Positions 63,025 to 64,000 of a DNA stretch of 64,000 nucleotides are shown one piece after another (positions within the stretch are counted from its first letter, which is position 1; every line of letters starts with the position of its first letter). This DNA is from Adiantum capillus-veneris (Eukaryota; Streptophyta; Polypodiopsida; Polypodiales; Pteridaceae). A program made the translations under genes and the position numbers. The stretch lies in NCBI GenBank assembly GCA_014529385.2, contig CM043963.1, positions 2,607,001 through 2,671,000 on the forward strand, read 5' to 3'. The notes beneath the pieces are model-generated. The model was not told where the DNA came from, did no database searches, and saw only the letters and a program-made list of their open reading frames with translations.

Positions 63025-63031
63025 TTTTATA
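63025..63031 (-). promoter_or_regulatory. TATA box and CT-rich leader of the ParB-like gene
   Basis: TATAAAA on the minus strand lies 295 bases before the ATG at 62,730. The intervening sequence is pyrimidine-rich (TTCTTTATTTTCTCCACACT and similar), typical of plant 5' leaders. A G34 run (63043-63076 on the plus strand) lies just upstream. Confidence 0.5.
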
Positions 63032-63042
63032 GGCGAAAAAAA

Positions 63043-63076
<34 letters not shown>
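63043..63076. repeat. G34 homopolymer
   Basis: A run of 34 G on the plus strand (C on the gene strand), just upstream of the TATA box. Its exact length is likely to be unreliable in sequencing. Confidence 0.9.
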
Positions 63077-63077
<1 letters not shown>

Positions 63078-63224
63078 CAAGGGGGGAGGCAAGGCGAGGG
63101 CCAGTGCGTGCAGGGGAAAGGGCAAGGGCGGGGTAGGGGCGGGCAAGGAGTGTGGGCACAGCGGGGTGCAGGGGCAAGCAGGGATGCATGAATAGGAGGC
63201 CGCGGCAAGACTCAAGAGGGCCGC

Positions 63225-63248
63225 GTCCATGTGGCAATCCACATGGAC
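63225..63248. other. Perfect 10-bp hairpin
   Basis: GTCCATGTGG-CAAT-CCACATGGAC, in the GC-rich block upstream of the minus-strand gene. A second, imperfect CCACATAGATTCCCATGTAG follows at about 63,264. Confidence 0.85.
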
Positions 63249-63518
63249 TACGGGTCGTCCACAATCCACATAGATTCCCATGTAGACGTGGCCATGCAGC
63301 CACCTCCTGCTTCTGTCGTCATGTGTGAACCCCCTCTCCCTAGCCTCCCTCTCTCCAAGCGACCATCCCCTATCGCCCCCGCTCCACCTCGCCCCGTCCC
63401 GTGTCGCTGCCGTGTCCCTTTCGTCCCTATCGCCGCCTCACCCCGCCCCCTGTCCCCTCCTCTCTCTCTCTCTCTAGCCTTGTGGGAACCGACTCTATGC
63501 AGGACAATCCCCAAGGGG

Positions 63519-63520
<2 letters not shown>

Positions 63521-63568
<48 letters not shown>

Positions 63569-63616
63569 GGGCAGTTCACACGGGGAGAGAGAGCGGGATG
63601 GGAGCGGTTCACACGA

Positions 63617-63676
<60 letters not shown>

Positions 63677-63961
63677 GGGGGGTGGGGGGAGGGTGGCGCT
63701 CAGGGGGTGCACTATGTAATCATGTTAATGTATAACGTGAGTTCGAAAGGAGGGGTTTCAAAATGAAAATATTTTAGGCAATTTAACAGAGATACATTAA
63801 AATAAGGGGTTTTTATATTCAATTTTGGAAAAGAAATCCTAAAATAAGGGGTCATTTTATTCATTCAAACATGCTAAAAGAGGGATTTTTTTAATACTCC
63901 ACGAACGCATGTTATATAGGGGGGTACAAAATGGTGAATCCCCCCGAGGGGTGGCAGTTCA

Positions 63962-64000
<39 letters not shown>
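63521..64000. repeat. GA microsatellite cluster in GC-rich end region
   Basis: GA runs at about 63,521-63,564, 63,619-63,673 and 63,965-64,000. Between them CGGTTCACACG(A/G)GGA-like units repeat, and a TAAAATAAGGGGT motif occurs twice (63,794 and 63,838). The block 63,080-63,720 is strongly GC-rich compared with the window. Long frames through it are simple-repeat artefacts. No gene is supported. Confidence 0.85.

Noticed and set aside
63027-63735. Proline-rich and Arg-Glu-rich reading frames on both strands near the right end
   Set aside because: They come from the G34 run, GC-rich low-complexity sequence and GA arrays. No conserved motif or splice structure supports a gene.

Overview
This window is nuclear DNA from a plant with a large, transposon-rich genome. 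The evidence is several LTR retrotransposon lineages, three of whose primer sites match plant initiator-Met tRNA, LINE fragments of the land-plant type, spliced GT-AG introns, and very long (AG)n and (AC)n arrays. No prokaryotic operon, rRNA or tRNA gene was seen. The mix of diverged LINEs, odd gypsy Gag proteins and long GA/CT arrays suggests a fern or another non-flowering plant; that is inference, not proof.

Layout. 1-5,000: LINE and Ty3/gypsy pol debris, then two adjacent LTRs of one family (1,549 and 1,913), an initiator-Met primer site at 3,077, a structured leader and a broken gag with a CCHC knuckle. 5,160-5,400: a weak exon-like block. 6,490-8,690: a decayed LINE with RT and a hairpin/CTTT 3' tail. 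10,403-15,780: an LTR element with no recognisable genes, with a 59-bp-arm hairpin just outside its left LTR. 16,590-20,122 and 27,612-30,688: a dispersed 3-kb duplication. 20,686-21,760: copia nucleocapsid debris and an LTR edge. 22,986-24,460 and 36,135-44,860: two copies of a minus-strand gypsy family, the second keeping Gag, protease, RT and RNase H remnants. 30,691-32,212: a 5' copia fragment (gag, primer site, LTR). 32,588-33,250 and 35,815-36,255: long inverted repeats. 33,400-35,076: LINE endonuclease plus 3' tail.

The most informative part is 46,256-57,913 on the minus strand. It is one LTR retrotransposon with matched 921-bp LTRs. Its only recognisable coding is a Gag-like polyprotein holding a tandemly duplicated domain built on a D-x-x-G-x-x-Y motif, a variant zinc knuckle and two retropepsin-like segments lacking the D-T/S-G signature; no RT, RNase H or integrase was seen. 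The same motif occurs in the Gag of the gypsy element at 36-45 kb. A young 1,770-bp miniature element with a 123-codon ORF is nested in its right LTR with a GTCCC target duplication.

The right end (about 58,100-63,031, minus) holds the only likely host-type gene: a TATA box, a CT-rich leader, an ATG, GT-AG introns and a ParB/sulfiredoxin-like region, but with frameshifts. Its downstream part includes a 344-bp tandem duplication. The last kilobase is GC-rich with a G34 run and GA arrays. Almost all coding sequence here is decayed transposon; no intact cellular operon or pathway is present.
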